Positions 1 to 7,356 of a stretch of 8,552 bases of DNA are shown here, piece after piece; the stretch's first letter is position 1, and every line of letters begins with the position of its first letter. This DNA is from Pseudomonas sp. (GTDB lineage: Bacteria > Pseudomonadota > Gammaproteobacteria > Pseudomonadales > Pseudomonadaceae), in assembly GCA_030654635.1 (NCBI GenBank), contig JAURXE010000538.1, positions 1-8,552 on the forward strand, read 5' to 3'. Under the pieces are notes generated by a model. It was not told the origin of the DNA and searched no databases. It saw nothing but the letters and a program-made list of their open reading frames with translations. The translations under genes and the position numbers were made by a program.

Positions 1-682
1 CCATTTGCAGGCATTGCAGGCTGCAGTGCTGGCAGAGCGGGCTGACTTGGGGATTGCCTTCGACGGCGATGCCGATCGGGTGCTGATGGTCGACCATGCG
101 GGCGCGGTGGTCGATGGTGATGAATTGCTGTTCATTATCGCCCGTGATTTACAGGAGCGCGGGCGTCTGCAAGGTGGAGTGGTTGGCACGCTGATGAGCA
201 ACCTGGGGCTGGAATTGGCCTTGGCTGAGCTTGCGATCCCCTTTGTGCGGGCTGGGGTCGGTGATCGCTACGTGATTGCCGAGTTGCAGGAGCGCAATTG
301 GCAGTTGGGCGGCGAGAACTCAGGTCATATCGTCTGCTTCCAGCACACCACGACCGGGGACGCAATTATTGCCGCGCTGCAAGTGTTGCTGGCGCTTAAG
401 CGTGCCGGCGTCAGTCTGGCTGAGGCGCGCGGCGGCGTGCAAAAATGCCCGCAGGTGCTAATCAATGTGCGTTTCGCGGGCGGTATTAATCCGCTCGAGC
501 ATCCGCAAGTAAAAGCGGCTTGCGCTGATGTGACTGAGCGAATGGCTGGGCGTGGGCGGGTGCTGTTGCGTAAATCTGGCACCGAGCCGTTGCTGCGGGT
601 GATGGTTGAGGGCGAGGACGCCGCACAGGTGCGTGCTTATGCCGAGCTGTTGGCGAGTGTTGTCACGCAGGTATGTGCCTGA
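1..682 (+). CDS. glmM: Phosphoglucosamine mutase, C-terminal half (5' truncated by window edge)
   Basis: GlmM interconverts glucosamine-6-phosphate and glucosamine-1-phosphate in the cytoplasm, on the route to UDP-GlcNAc for peptidoglycan and LPS. Only about the last 226 residues are present, and the reading frame is open back to base 2. The TTG at position 5 is an internal codon, not a start. The sequence shows the metal-binding DGDADR loop (62-79, usually DGDGDR in this family), the sugar-binding GENSGH motif (311-328) and the C-terminal phosphate-binding loop [11 protein letters not shown] (from 569). The catalytic serine region lies upstream of the window. The sequence matches the GlmM family through to its C-terminus, with no sign of decay. 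tpiA follows after about 64 nt, the usual neighbour in Pseudomonas. Confidence 0.96.
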   Translation, partial: HLQALQAAVLAERADLGIAFDGDADRVLMVDHAGAVVDGDELLFIIARDLQERGRLQGGVVGTLMSNLGLELALAELAIPFVRAGVGDRYVIAELQERNWQLGGENSGHIVCFQHTTTGDAIIAALQVLLALKRAGVSLAEARGGVQKCPQVLINVRFAGGINPLEHPQVKAACADVTERMAGRGRVLLRKSGTEPLLRVMVEGEDAAQVRAYAELLASVVTQVCA

Positions 683-687
683 TTCGC

Positions 688-716
688 TTGCCAGTTTGCC
701 GGCCGTTGGGTACCAT
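688..716 (+). promoter_or_regulatory. Candidate sigma70 promoter for tpiA-secG
   Basis: In the gap between glmM and tpiA there is a TTGCCA -35 box (688-693, 5 of 6 to consensus). A 17-nt spacer separates it from a TACCAT -10 box (711-716, 4 of 6). Transcription would start near 723, about 24 nt before the tpiA start codon. The spacing is ideal but the -10 box is only moderate. The operon may also be read through from glmM. Confidence 0.45.
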
Positions 717-746
717 CTGCGGCCAATTTGATCGATGAGATTGAGC

Positions 747-1502
747 ATGCGTCGCCCCTTGGTTGCTGGTAACTGGAAAATGCACGGTACCCGCGCCAGC
801 GTCGCTGAGCTGATCGAAGGCCTACGTCATCAGGTTTTGCCGGGTGATGTTGAAGTTGCAGTATTTCCGACCAGCCTGCATGTGGGGCAAGTAATCACCC
901 GCCTTGAGGGTGGTGTGATTGCTGTCGGTGCGCAGGATTGTGCAGTTGAGCCGATGCAGGGTGCGTTAACCGGGGAAGTGGCTGCTAGTCAGTTGCTTGA
1001 CTCTGGTTGTAGCTTGGTGTTGGTTGGCCACTCTGAGCGTCGCCTGTTGCTTGGTGATAGCGATGAGGTGGTGGTGCGAAAGTTTGCCGCGGCTCAGGCT
1101 TGTGGTTTGCTGCCGGTGCTTTGCCTTGGTGAGACATTGGTGCAGCGTGAGTCTGGTCAGACGCTTGAAGTGGTTGCTCGTCAGTTGGCTGGCGTACTTG
1201 AAGAGTTTGGGGTTGGTGCTTTTGCTCATGCGGTAATCGCGTACGAGCCTGTTTGGGCAATTGGTACGGGGTTGACGGCTTCTGCGCAGCAAGCGCAAGA
1301 AGTGCATGCGGCAATTCGTGGGCAGTTAGCGGCGCAGAGTGCTGAAATTGCCGGCGGGGTGCGAATCCTCTATGGCGGTAGCGTGAAAGCGGTAAATGCG
1401 GTTGAGTTGTTCGGCATGCCGGATATCGATGGGGGGCTGATTGGTGGTGCCTCCCTGAATGCAGATGAGTTCGGGGCGATCTGTCGCGCCGCAGGAAACT
1501 GA
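747..1502 (+). CDS. tpiA: Triosephosphate isomerase
   Basis: TpiA interconverts dihydroxyacetone phosphate and glyceraldehyde-3-phosphate in central carbon metabolism; it is a cytoplasmic TIM-barrel dimer. I chose the ATG at 747 because it gives [14 protein letters not shown], the usual start in pseudomonads, and a 251-residue protein. An in-frame ATG at 735 would add only MRLS. The active-site residues are all visible: Asn9 and Lys11 in GNWKM, His95 in VGHSERR, Glu167 in [11 protein letters not shown], and the phosphate-binding loop YGGSVKAVN. The last residues ([14 protein letters not shown]) are intact. The ribosome-binding site is weak (a GAG/TGAG stretch just upstream). secG begins 3 nt after the stop, so the two are surely co-transcribed. 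Confidence 0.97.
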   Translation: MRRPLVAGNWKMHGTRASVAELIEGLRHQVLPGDVEVAVFPTSLHVGQVITRLEGGVIAVGAQDCAVEPMQGALTGEVAASQLLDSGCSLVLVGHSERRLLLGDSDEVVVRKFAAAQACGLLPVLCLGETLVQRESGQTLEVVARQLAGVLEEFGVGAFAHAVIAYEPVWAIGTGLTASAQQAQEVHAAIRGQLAAQSAEIAGGVRILYGGSVKAVNAVELFGMPDIDGGLIGGASLNADEFGAICRAAGN

Positions 1503-1505
1503 GAA

Positions 1506-1889
1506 ATGCTGGAAACAGTCGTAGTCGTAATTCACTTGTTAGGCGCGCTTGGCGTTATTGCCTTGGTGCTGCTGCAGCATGGTAAGGGCGCGGATGCTGG
1601 CGCCTCGTTTGGTGCTGGGGCTTCGGGTACCGTATTCGGTAGTCAAGGTTCTGCTACCTTTCTCAGTCGAGTTACTGCTATACTAGCGGCCGCTTTTTTC
1701 GTAACTAGTTTGGGTTTGGGTTTTTTTGCTAAAGAAAAATCTATGACTGCAGATGATGTTGGTCTGCCGGCTCCGGCAGTGATGGAAGTGTTGCAGGAGA
1801 AGCCGGCTACTGATGATGTGCCGGTGCTTGAAGCGCAAAAGCCAGCAACCGATCCGGTTGATGTGCCTAAAGCGGTAGAGCAAAAGTAA
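1506..1889 (+). CDS. secG: Protein-export membrane protein SecG
   Basis: SecG is the small non-essential subunit of the SecYEG translocon in the inner membrane, helping SecA-driven export. The 127-residue protein has the expected layout: a first transmembrane helix (about residues 3-23, rich in Val, Leu and Ile), and a Gly/Ala-rich cytoplasmic loop with [21 protein letters not shown] second helix (about 52-73) follows, then an acidic, Pro-rich tail. The tail makes it somewhat longer than the E. coli protein (110 aa). An AGGA Shine-Dalgarno (about 1493-1496) lies inside the end of tpiA, so translation is probably coupled. The second-helix segment contains T6 and T7 runs. The stop codon is only 11 nt before the tRNA-Leu 5' end. 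Confidence 0.95.
   Translation: MLETVVVVIHLLGALGVIALVLLQHGKGADAGASFGAGASGTVFGSQGSATFLSRVTAILAAAFFVTSLGLGFFAKEKSMTADDVGLPAPAVMEVLQEKPATDDVPVLEAQKPATDPVDVPKAVEQK
1676..1684 (+). promoter_or_regulatory. Possible extended -10 promoter inside secG
   Basis: The string TGCTATACT fits the extended -10 form TG-N-TATAAT with one mismatch in the hexamer. No convincing -35 box lies 16-18 nt upstream. If active, it would make a short transcript that reads through the end of secG into the tRNA-Leu gene about 210 nt downstream. The coding constraint of secG also explains the sequence, so this is only a candidate. Confidence 0.2.
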
Positions 1890-1900
1890 TACAGGTTTTT

Positions 1901-1986
1901 GCCGTGGTGGTGGAATTGGTAGACACGCTACCTTGAGGTGGTAGTGGCCTTTGGCTGTAGGGGTTCGAGTCCCCTCCTCGGTACCA
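1901..1986 (+). tRNA. tRNA-Leu (anticodon GAG)
   Basis: This 86-nt class II tRNA folds by hand into a cloverleaf with CCA encoded at 1984-1986. The D arm pairs GTG with CAC. The anticodon stem pairs CTACC with GGTAG around loop TTGAGGT, with GAG at 1935-1937, and reads CUC/CUU. There is a long variable arm (about 1945-1958). The T arm pairs AGGGG with CCCCT around TTCGAGT (1964-1970). The discriminator base is A, as leucyl-tRNA synthetase requires. The acceptor stem GCCGTGG/CCTCGGT has a T-T mismatch at the fifth pair (1905/1978) and a G-U first pair; E. coli leuU, as I recall it, has A at the fifth position. It starts so close after secG that it is probably cut from the tpiA-secG transcript. 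Confidence 0.95.
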
Positions 1987-1989
1987 AAT

Positions 1990-2020
1990 CAAGAAGGCCC
2001 GCAGATTGCGGGCCTTCTTG
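1990..2020 (+). terminator. Intrinsic terminator after tRNA-Leu
   Basis: A perfect 13-bp inverted repeat starts with CAAGAAGGCCCGC (1990-2002), has a 5-nt loop AGATT, and ends with the complementary arm (2008-2020). The arm ends in CTTCTTG rather than a pure U run, but T-rich bases follow. It closes the tpiA-secG-tRNA unit. The stem is nearly symmetrical, so it could also stop transcripts from the other strand. Confidence 0.8.
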
Positions 2021-2035
2021 TTGCTGAAGCTTGGA

Positions 2036-2065
2036 TTGACCCGAATGTGGGTTCAGTCGTATACT
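2036..2065 (+). promoter_or_regulatory. Strong sigma70-type promoter upstream of the tRNA-sized gap
   Basis: There is a TTGACC -35 box (2036-2041, 5 of 6) and a TATACT -10 box (2060-2065, 5 of 6), separated by 18 nt. Transcription would start near 2072. The spacer carries a small inverted repeat (ACCC at 2039-2042, GGGT at 2049-2052). The next element downstream is not a gene but a region of about 90 nt ending in a terminator. The placement suits a single-tRNA transcription unit and may also supply read-through into rimP-nusA-infB. Confidence 0.65.
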
Positions 2066-2080
2066 TCGGCCCAGCTTTAA

Positions 2081-2157
2081 AGCAGGGTTGCACTGGTTGG
2101 TGGCTGGTTGAGCTTGTTGTTCACTGGTTTTCTGATTTGGTTTGCGCCCCCGCACTG
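2081..2157 (+). pseudogene. Probable decayed initiator tRNA (tRNA-fMet relic) or small RNA
   Basis: The stretch lies about 9 nt after the predicted transcription start and about 10 nt before a terminator. Laid against the E. coli-type tRNA-fMet from memory, it matches about 42 of 77 positions with one inserted base. Matches include the outer acceptor bases (GC-GGG at 2082-2087 with CCC-GC at 2148-2153), T8, the D-loop GGT, and the GAGCT around positions 30-34. The final CCCCCGCA (2147-2154) also matches. It cannot be a working tRNA: there is no GTTCRA T-loop, the D stem does not pair, the CCA is gone, and the anticodon position reads TGT, not CAT. In relatives tRNA-fMet occupies this site before rimP. 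The identity is a hand alignment, not a scored one. It could instead be an unrelated small RNA of about 115 nt. Confidence 0.5.
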
Positions 2158-2166
2158 TAGTGGCGG

Positions 2167-2188
2167 AGCCCCTTTTTAGGGGCTTTTT
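2167..2188 (+). terminator. Intrinsic terminator ending the tRNA-sized unit
   Basis: A 7-bp stem AGCCCCT (2167-2173) pairs with AGGGGCT (2178-2184) around a TTTT loop. A run of T follows to 2188. This is a textbook Rho-independent terminator. Together with the promoter at 2036-2065 it defines a unit of about 115 nt. Confidence 0.88.
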
Positions 2189-2234
2189 GCTAGATGGATG
2201 ATTCTTGTCGTCAGAGTTTCAGGCGGCGTAAATG

Positions 2235-2257
2235 AATGGGCGCTTCGCCCATTTTTT
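2235..2257 (+). terminator. Second terminator/attenuator hairpin upstream of rimP
   Basis: The arms AATGGGCG (2235-2242) and CGCCCATT (2246-2253) pair around a CTT loop, and T6 runs through 2252-2257. It lies 28 nt before the rimP start. I see no good promoter between the two terminators, so rimP-nusA-infB probably depends on read-through past both. In E. coli, NusA represses its own operon by stimulating termination in the metY-rimP gap, and the same logic would fit here. Confidence 0.75.
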
Positions 2258-2285
2258 ATTTGTACGGCATGCGCGAGGAGTTCAT

Positions 2286-2744
2286 GTGTCGAGCAAGCTA
2301 GAAGAGTTGCAGGCCTTGTTGGCTCCAGTGGTCGAATCCCTGGGCTATCAATGCTGGGGTATCGAGTTTCTGTCGCAGGGTCGCCATTCGCTGCTGCGAG
2401 TGTATGTCGATCATGCCAATGGCATTTTGGTGGAAGACTGCGAAGCAGTCAGCCGCCAAATTAGCGGTGTTCTCGATGTAGAGGATCCGATTGCGGCTGA
2501 ATATACCTTAGAGGTTTCCTCGCCGGGTATGGATCGGCCGCTGTTTACCATTGAGCAGTTTGCGCTGCATGCCGGTGAGCAAGTGAAGATCAAATTGCGC
2601 TCACCCTTCGACGGGCGACGCAACTTTCAGGGCCTTCTCCGTGGGGTGGAGGAGCAAGACGTGGTGGTGCTGGTTGATGATCACGAGTTCTTGTTGCCGA
2701 TCGATTTGATCGATAAGGCCAATATAATTCCCCGGTTTGATTGA
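2286..2744 (+). CDS. rimP: Ribosome maturation factor RimP
   Basis: RimP binds the 30S subunit and promotes its maturation, in particular S12 incorporation. The start is the GTG at 2286, giving [21 protein letters not shown] and 152 residues, the normal pseudomonad length. It has a strong GAGGAG Shine-Dalgarno (2275-2280) spaced 5 nt. An in-frame ATG at 2232 is rejected because the added part would be the terminator hairpin. The N-terminal alpha/beta domain contains the conserved SSPGMDRPL motif (residues 78-86). A C-terminal SH3-like barrel ends in [15 protein letters not shown]. It is the first gene of the rimP-nusA-infB operon. Confidence 0.96.
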   Translation: MSSKLEELQALLAPVVESLGYQCWGIEFLSQGRHSLLRVYVDHANGILVEDCEAVSRQISGVLDVEDPIAAEYTLEVSSPGMDRPLFTIEQFALHAGEQVKIKLRSPFDGRRNFQGLLRGVEEQDVVVLVDDHEFLLPIDLIDKANIIPRFD

Positions 2745-2746
2745 GA

Positions 2747-2764
2747 CGCGGATCCCGCGGATCC
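2747..2764 (+). repeat. Tandem 9-bp repeat between rimP and nusA
   Basis: CGCGGATCC occurs twice end to end (2747-2755 and 2756-2764). Because GGATCC is its own reverse complement, the two copies can also pair as a 6-bp stem around a CGC loop (2750-2764). It fills most of the first half of the 47-nt gap and lies 27 nt before the nusA start. Function is unknown; it may be a simple duplication or a small mRNA hairpin. Confidence 0.8.
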
Positions 2765-2791
2765 AATGGATTGCGAAAGGCGAGGCGTACG

Positions 2792-4273
2792 ATGAGCAAA
2801 GAAATTCTGCTGGTTGTTGAGTCGGTATCCAACGAAAAGGGTGTACCGCCAGGCGTTATTTTTGAAGCGCTGGAGTTGGCTCTGGCCACTGCGACCAAAA
2901 AGCGTTTTGACGTTGAGGTTGAGTTGCGGGTGGAGATTAATCGCCACACCGGTAACTACGATACTTATCGTTGCTGGACTGTTGTTGAAGATCAGATGCT
3001 GATTAATTTGGCCTCTGAGTTGACGCTGGATGAGGCGCAGGAGCAAAAACCTGACGCTAAAATTGGCGACCTAATTGAAGAGAAGATCGAGTCGATTGAG
3101 TTCGGTCGGATCGCAGCGCAAGCGGCCAAGCAAGTCATCGTGCAGAAAGTGCGCGAGGCTGAGCGTGCGCAGGTGGTTGACGCTTACCGGGATCGGGTTG
3201 GCGAGATCATCTCCGGCACCGTTAAAAAAGTGACTCGCGATAACGTCATTGTCGACCTGGGTAACAACGCTGAAGCTTTGCTGGCGCGTGAAGATATTAT
3301 TGCTCGGGAAAACTTTCGGGTTGGCGCGCGTCTGCGGGCTTTGCTGAAAGAGATCCGCAGTGAAAACCGTGGTCCGCAATTGATTCTCTCGCGCACCGCG
3401 CCGCAGATGTTGATCGAGCTGTTTCGTATTGAAGTGCCGGAGATCGCTGAAGAGCTGATCGAAGTCATGGAAGCTGCACGTGATCCAGGCTCGCGGGCCA
3501 AAATTGCCGTGCGCTCCACGGACAACCGGCTTGATCCGCAAGGCGCTTGCATCGGCATGCGCGGTTCGCGTGTGCAGGCGGTTTCCGGCGAGTTGGCCGG
3601 CGAGCGCGTCGACATCGTGCTGTGGGATGACAATCCTGCGCAGTTCGTGATCAACGCCATGTCGCCAGCTGAAGTCGTGGCCATCGTGGTTGACGAAGAT
3701 ACCCACTCGATGGATATCGCCGTTGGCGCCGACAACTTGGCGCAAGCCATTGGTCGTGGCGGTCAGAACGTTCGTCTTGCTAGTCAATTGACTGGCTGGA
3801 CCCTGAACGTGATGACTGAAGATGACCTGCAAGGCAAGCAACAAGCTGAAAGTGGCGACATCCTGCAGCGTCTGATCGACGAGTTGGAAGTTGACGAGGA
3901 ACTGGCTCAGGTTCTGGTTGAAGAAGGTTTCACCAGTCTTGAAGACATCGCCTATGTGCCGATCGAAGAAATGCTCAGCATCGATGGCTTTGATGAAGAA
4001 ATCGTTAACGAGCTGCGTGCGCGCGCTAAAGACCGTTTGCTGACGCGCGCTATTGCTACTGAAGAAAAACTGGCTGACGCCCATCCGGCCGATGACCTGC
4101 TCTCACTTGAGGGCATGGATCACGACTTGGCGTGCGAACTGGCAGTGCGTGGTGTGATTACCCGCGAAGACCTGGCCGAGCAGTCGATTGACGACCTGCT
4201 CGACATCGACGGCATCGACTCAGATCGTGCCGGCAAGCTGATCATGGCCGCCCGCGCCCATTGGTTTGAGTAA
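2792..4273 (+). CDS. nusA: Transcription termination/antitermination factor NusA
   Basis: NusA binds RNA polymerase and nascent RNA; it affects pausing, intrinsic termination, Rho action and rRNA antitermination. The start at 2792 gives [17 protein letters not shown] and 493 residues. It has a GAGG Shine-Dalgarno (2782-2785) 6 nt upstream. Domain order is as in E. coli: an N-terminal polymerase-binding domain (about 1-130), an S1 domain (about 135-200, [21 protein letters not shown]), and KH1 with IGMRGSRV (254-261). KH2 follows with [13 protein letters not shown] (from about 319), then two acidic repeats at the C-terminus (about 360-425 and 435-493). These repeats are typical of gammaproteobacterial NusA. 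Nothing is broken or missing. Confidence 0.98.
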   Translation: MSKEILLVVESVSNEKGVPPGVIFEALELALATATKKRFDVEVELRVEINRHTGNYDTYRCWTVVEDQMLINLASELTLDEAQEQKPDAKIGDLIEEKIESIEFGRIAAQAAKQVIVQKVREAERAQVVDAYRDRVGEIISGTVKKVTRDNVIVDLGNNAEALLAREDIIARENFRVGARLRALLKEIRSENRGPQLILSRTAPQMLIELFRIEVPEIAEELIEVMEAARDPGSRAKIAVRSTDNRLDPQGACIGMRGSRVQAVSGELAGERVDIVLWDDNPAQFVINAMSPAEVVAIVVDEDTHSMDIAVGADNLAQAIGRGGQNVRLASQLTGWTLNVMTEDDLQGKQQAESGDILQRLIDELEVDEELAQVLVEEGFTSLEDIAYVPIEEMLSIDGFDEEIVNELRARAKDRLLTRAIATEEKLADAHPADDLLSLEGMDHDLACELAVRGVITREDLAEQSIDDLLDIDGIDSDRAGKLIMAARAHWFE

Positions 4274-4299
4274 TACCCGCGGCCTGAGGAGAGAGATGC

Positions 4300-6795
4300 A
4301 TGACGCAAGTCACGGTGAAAGAACTGGCCCAAGTGGTCGACACACCGGTGGAGCGCCTGCTGCTGCAGATGCGTGAGGCAGGTTTGCCGCACACTACCGC
4401 CGAACAAGTTGTGACCGACAATGAGAAGCAGGCGCTGTTAGCCCATCTCAAGAGCAGTCACGGCGCTAAGGTTGAACAGCCGCGCAAGATTACTTTGCAG
4501 CGCAAAACTACTAGCACCCTGCGGGTTGCTGGTAGCAAAACCATTAGCGTTGAAGTGCGTAAAAAGAAAGTCTTCGTTGAGCGCAGTGCGGAAGAAATTG
4601 CCGCCGAGAAAAAGCGCGATATGGAAGACAAACTCGCGGCTGAAAATGCTAAGCGTCAGGCCGATAACGAGGCTCGTCGCCTCGCTAGCGCTGCCGCTCA
4701 GTCGGCTGCGCAAGGCGATGCACCTGCTGCTGTGCCAGTGGCTTCGGCACCTGTGGCCGCCGCTGCACCTGCACCAGTAGTGGCTGCTGCGCCGGTTGAG
4801 GAACGCAAAAAAGACGAGCTGCGCCGCCCTGATAAGCCGCGTAACGAAGATGCCGATCGCCGTGGCGACCGTAAAACTACGGCCCATCGTCCATCGGTTA
4901 AAGAAAAAGAGAAGGCTCCGGCCCCTCGTGTTGCGCCGCGTACTACCGACGAAGAAAGCGACAGCTTCCGTCGAGGTGGCCGTGGCAAGACCAAGCTGAA
5001 GAAGCGTAATCAGCACGGTTTCCAGAGCCCAACCGGCCCGGTAATCCGCGAAGTTTCGATCGGCGAAACCATCACTGTTGGCGACTTGTCGCAGCAGATG
5101 TCGGTTAAAGCCGCTGAAGTGATCAAGTTCATGTTCAAGATGGGCACCCCGGTGACCATCAACCAGATCCTTGATCAGGAAACTGCGCAGCTGATCGCAG
5201 AAGAGCTCGGCCACAAAGTGACCCTGGTTAGCGACAACGCGCTCGAAGAGCAGTTGGCTGAGTCGATCAAGTTTGACGGTGTTACCAGTACCCGCGCCCC
5301 AGTGGTAACGGTCATGGGTCACGTTGACCACGGTAAGACCTCGCTGCTCGACTACATTCGTCGCGCCAAGGTGGCTGCCGGTGAAGCCGGTGGTATCACC
5401 CAGCACATCGGTGCTTACCACGTTGAAACTGACCGTGGCATGGTGACCTTCCTCGATACCCCGGGTCACGCAGCGTTTACTTCGATGCGTGCCCGTGGTG
5501 CCAAGGCTACCGACATTGTGATTCTGGTAGTTGCAGCCGACGACGGCGTAATGCCGCAGACCATTGAAGCTGTTCAGCATGCCAAGGCTGCTGGTGTGCC
5601 GCTGGTGGTTGCCGTGAACAAAATCGACAAGCCGGGCGCCGATCTCGATCGCATCCGCGCTGAACTGTCGGTTCACGGGGTTACTTCGGAAGAGTGGGGC
5701 GGCGACACGCCGTTCGTTTCGGTCTCGGCGAAAGTCGGTACTGGCGTCGACGAATTGCTCGTAGCCGTACTGTTGCAAGCTGAAGTGCTGGTATTGAAAG
5801 CCACTCCAACGGCTCCTGGCGGTGGCGTGGGGGTCGAGTCGCGCTTGGACAAGGGCCGTGGCCCGGTGGCTACCGTATTGGTTCAAGACGGTACGCTGCG
5901 TCAAGGCGACATGATTCTGGTCGGTTCGAACTTCGGCCGTATCCGCGCGATGCTCGATGAGAACGGCAAGCCGATCAAAGAAGCTGGTCCGGCGATTCCT
6001 GTTGAGATTCTCGGCCTGGATGGCACCCCGGAAGCGGGCGACGAGATGATCGTGCTGGCTGACGAGAAGAAGGCCCGCGAAATCGCCTTGTTCCGTCAAG
6101 GCAAGTTCCGCGAAGTCAAACTGGCTCGTGCGCATGCCGGCAAGCTGGAGAACATCTTCGAGAACATGGGCCAGGCCGAGAAGAAGACGCTTAACATCGT
6201 CCTCAAATCTGACGTGCGTGGTTCCCTCGAAGCATTGCAAGGCGCCTTGGGCGGCCTGGGCAATGACGAAGTTCAAGTACGGGTAATTGGTGGCGGTGTC
6301 GGTGGTATCACCGAGAGCGACGCTAACCTGGCACTGGCTTCGAGCGCGGTGATCTTCGGCTTCAACGTGCGTGCCGATGCTGGCGCGCGCAAGATCGTCG
6401 AGCAAGAAGGTCTGGATATGCGTTATTACAACGTGATCTACGACATTATCGATGACGTCAAAAAGGCCCTTACCGGCATGCTTGGCAGCGATGTTCGCGA
6501 GAACATCCTCGGTATTGCTGAAGTTCGCGATGTGTTCCGTTCACCTAAGTTCGGCGCTATTGCCGGCTGTATGGTGTTGGAAGGTGTTGTGCACCGTAAC
6601 CGTCCGATTCGTGTACTGCGTGAAGACGTGGTTATCTTCGAAGGCGAGTTGGAATCTCTGCGTCGCTTCAAGGACGACATGTCCGAAGTGCGTGCCGGCA
6701 TGGAATGCGGTATCGGCGTTACGAGCTACAACGACGTTAAAGCTGGCGACAAGATCGAAGTGTTCGAGAAGGTCCAAGTGGCCCGCAGCCTCTAA
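4300..6795 (+). CDS. infB: Translation initiation factor IF-2
   Basis: IF2 is the GTPase that brings fMet-tRNA to the 30S subunit and drives joining of the 50S. The ATG at 4300 gives [29 protein letters not shown] (4286-4293) lies 6 nt upstream. An out-of-frame ATG overlaps at 4296. The 831 residues include an N-terminal IF2N domain (1-55), then a charged linker with an Ala/Pro-rich stretch (about 130-170) and a Lys/Arg-rich stretch to about 245. A second IF2N-like domain follows (about 255-330). The G domain carries GHVDHGKT (340-347), DTPGHA (386-391), NKID (440-443) and SAK (476-478). C-terminal domains II, III and the fMet-tRNA-binding C2 region complete it. It sits 26 nt after nusA. Shorter isoforms from internal starts are known in E. 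coli; I see no clear internal site. Confidence 0.98.
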   Translation: MTQVTVKELAQVVDTPVERLLLQMREAGLPHTTAEQVVTDNEKQALLAHLKSSHGAKVEQPRKITLQRKTTSTLRVAGSKTISVEVRKKKVFVERSAEEIAAEKKRDMEDKLAAENAKRQADNEARRLASAAAQSAAQGDAPAAVPVASAPVAAAAPAPVVAAAPVEERKKDELRRPDKPRNEDADRRGDRKTTAHRPSVKEKEKAPAPRVAPRTTDEESDSFRRGGRGKTKLKKRNQHGFQSPTGPVIREVSIGETITVGDLSQQMSVKAAEVIKFMFKMGTPVTINQILDQETAQLIAEELGHKVTLVSDNALEEQLAESIKFDGVTSTRAPVVTVMGHVDHGKTSLLDYIRRAKVAAGEAGGITQHIGAYHVETDRGMVTFLDTPGHAAFTSMRARGAKATDIVILVVAADDGVMPQTIEAVQHAKAAGVPLVVAVNKIDKPGADLDRIRAELSVHGVTSEEWGGDTPFVSVSAKVGTGVDELLVAVLLQAEVLVLKATPTAPGGGVGVESRLDKGRGPVATVLVQDGTLRQGDMILVGSNFGRIRAMLDENGKPIKEAGPAIPVEILGLDGTPEAGDEMIVLADEKKAREIALFRQGKFREVKLARAHAGKLENIFENMGQAEKKTLNIVLKSDVRGSLEALQGALGGLGNDEVQVRVIGGGVGGITESDANLALASSAVIFGFNVRADAGARKIVEQEGLDMRYYNVIYDIIDDVKKALTGMLGSDVRENILGIAEVRDVFRSPKFGAIAGCMVLEGVVHRNRPIRVLREDVVIFEGELESLRRFKDDMSEVRAGMECGIGVTSYNDVKAGDKIEVFEKVQVARSL

Positions 6796-6814
6796 GCCGC
6801 GAGCTGTACCACGC

Positions 6815-6849
6815 AACGCCCGGTCAGGCTCTCGTCTGGCCGGGCGTTT
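6815..6849 (+). terminator. Hairpin between infB and rbfA (partial terminator or processing site)
   Basis: AACGCCCGG (6815-6823) pairs perfectly with CCGGGCGTT (6840-6848). The stem continues inward through a G-U pair and CAG/CTG (6825-6827 with 6836-6838). Only TTT follows before GG, so the U run is too short for an efficient Rho-independent terminator. It may trim expression of rbfA-truB relative to infB, or protect or cleave the mRNA. The infB-rbfA gap is 109 nt; no clear promoter is visible there. Confidence 0.5.
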
Positions 6850-6904
6850 GGCGCTTTCAGACCGCTCGGGTTTTATCCGGGTGGTGAGTGACAGGTAATA
6901 AACC

Positions 6905-7351
6905 ATGGCAAAAGAATATAGCCGCACCCAACGTATTGGCGATCAAATGCAGCGCGAGCTGGCACAGTTGATCCGCCGCGAAATTAAAGACCCGCGCGTC
7001 GGCCTGGTGACCATCACCGCCGTCGAAGTGAGTCGTGATGTCAGCCACGCGAAGATTTTTATCACCGTGATGGGCCAGGACAGCGCCGAAGATATCGCCC
7101 AGAACCTCAAAGTGTTGAACGACGCTTCCGGCTTTCTGCGCATGCAGTTGGGCCGCTCCATGCAGTTGCGCAATGTGCCGCAGTTGCACTTCCACTTTGA
7201 CTCAAGCGTGTCACGTGGTGCTCATTTGTCGGCGCTGATAGAGCGTGCCGTGGCCGAAGACAGTCAGCACCCTGAAGCAGCCGCAGCCGCAGCCGCAGCC
7301 GCAGAAGCAAGTAGCAAGGTTGACGAGGCTGGCGAGGCTGACAAGGAGTGA
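6905..7351 (+). CDS. rbfA: 30S ribosome-binding factor RbfA
   Basis: RbfA is a KH-type protein that binds the 30S subunit and helps late 16S rRNA maturation; in E. coli it is needed at low temperature. The ATG at 6905 gives [23 protein letters not shown]; only a weak AGG (6893-6895) lies upstream. The core contains the family landmarks [30 protein letters not shown], the NDASGFLR helix-kink motif (A-S-G at 74-76) and [11 protein letters not shown]. At 148 residues it is about 15-18 longer than typical. The excess is a C-terminal tail with nine consecutive alanines (125-133), then an acidic end. It overlaps the truB ribosome-binding site. Confidence 0.96.
   Translation: MAKEYSRTQRIGDQMQRELAQLIRREIKDPRVGLVTITAVEVSRDVSHAKIFITVMGQDSAEDIAQNLKVLNDASGFLRMQLGRSMQLRNVPQLHFHFDSSVSRGAHLSALIERAVAEDSQHPEAAAAAAAAAEASSKVDEAGEADKE
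7277..7303 (+). repeat. Tandem GCAGCC hexamer repeat in the 3' end of rbfA
   Basis: Four exact copies of GCAGCC (7277-7300) are followed by a half copy GCA. Read in frame, they encode nine alanines. Because the unit is six bases, gain or loss of copies would change tail length by two residues without shifting the frame. Confidence 0.95.
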
Positions 7352-7356
7352 AGGGC

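Noticed and set aside
1951..2160. A 69-codon plus-strand frame running from inside tRNA-Leu across the gap.
   Set aside because: It passes through a tRNA and a terminator hairpin and has no ribosome-binding site; it is not a protein gene.
2205..2234. Possible promoter TTGTCG ... TAAATG between the two terminators.
   Set aside because: The -10 box matches only 3 of 6 positions, too weak to call.
2232..2285. Upstream in-frame ATG that would lengthen RimP by 18 residues.
   Set aside because: The extension would be coded by the terminator hairpin and lacks a ribosome-binding site; GTG at 2286 has GAGGAG at correct spacing and gives the family's normal start.
2741..2791. Upstream start for NusA adding 17 residues.
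   Set aside because: It begins inside the rimP stop region and the repeat; ATG 2792 has a Shine-Dalgarno and gives the conserved [10 protein letters not shown].
3071..4084. A 337-codon open frame on the minus strand across nusA.
   Set aside because: It lies fully antisense to an intact, conserved nusA and shows no family motif.
4438..6405. A 655-codon open frame on the minus strand across infB.
   Set aside because: It mirrors the codon bias of infB, has low-complexity content and no recognisable domain, and infB is clearly the real gene.
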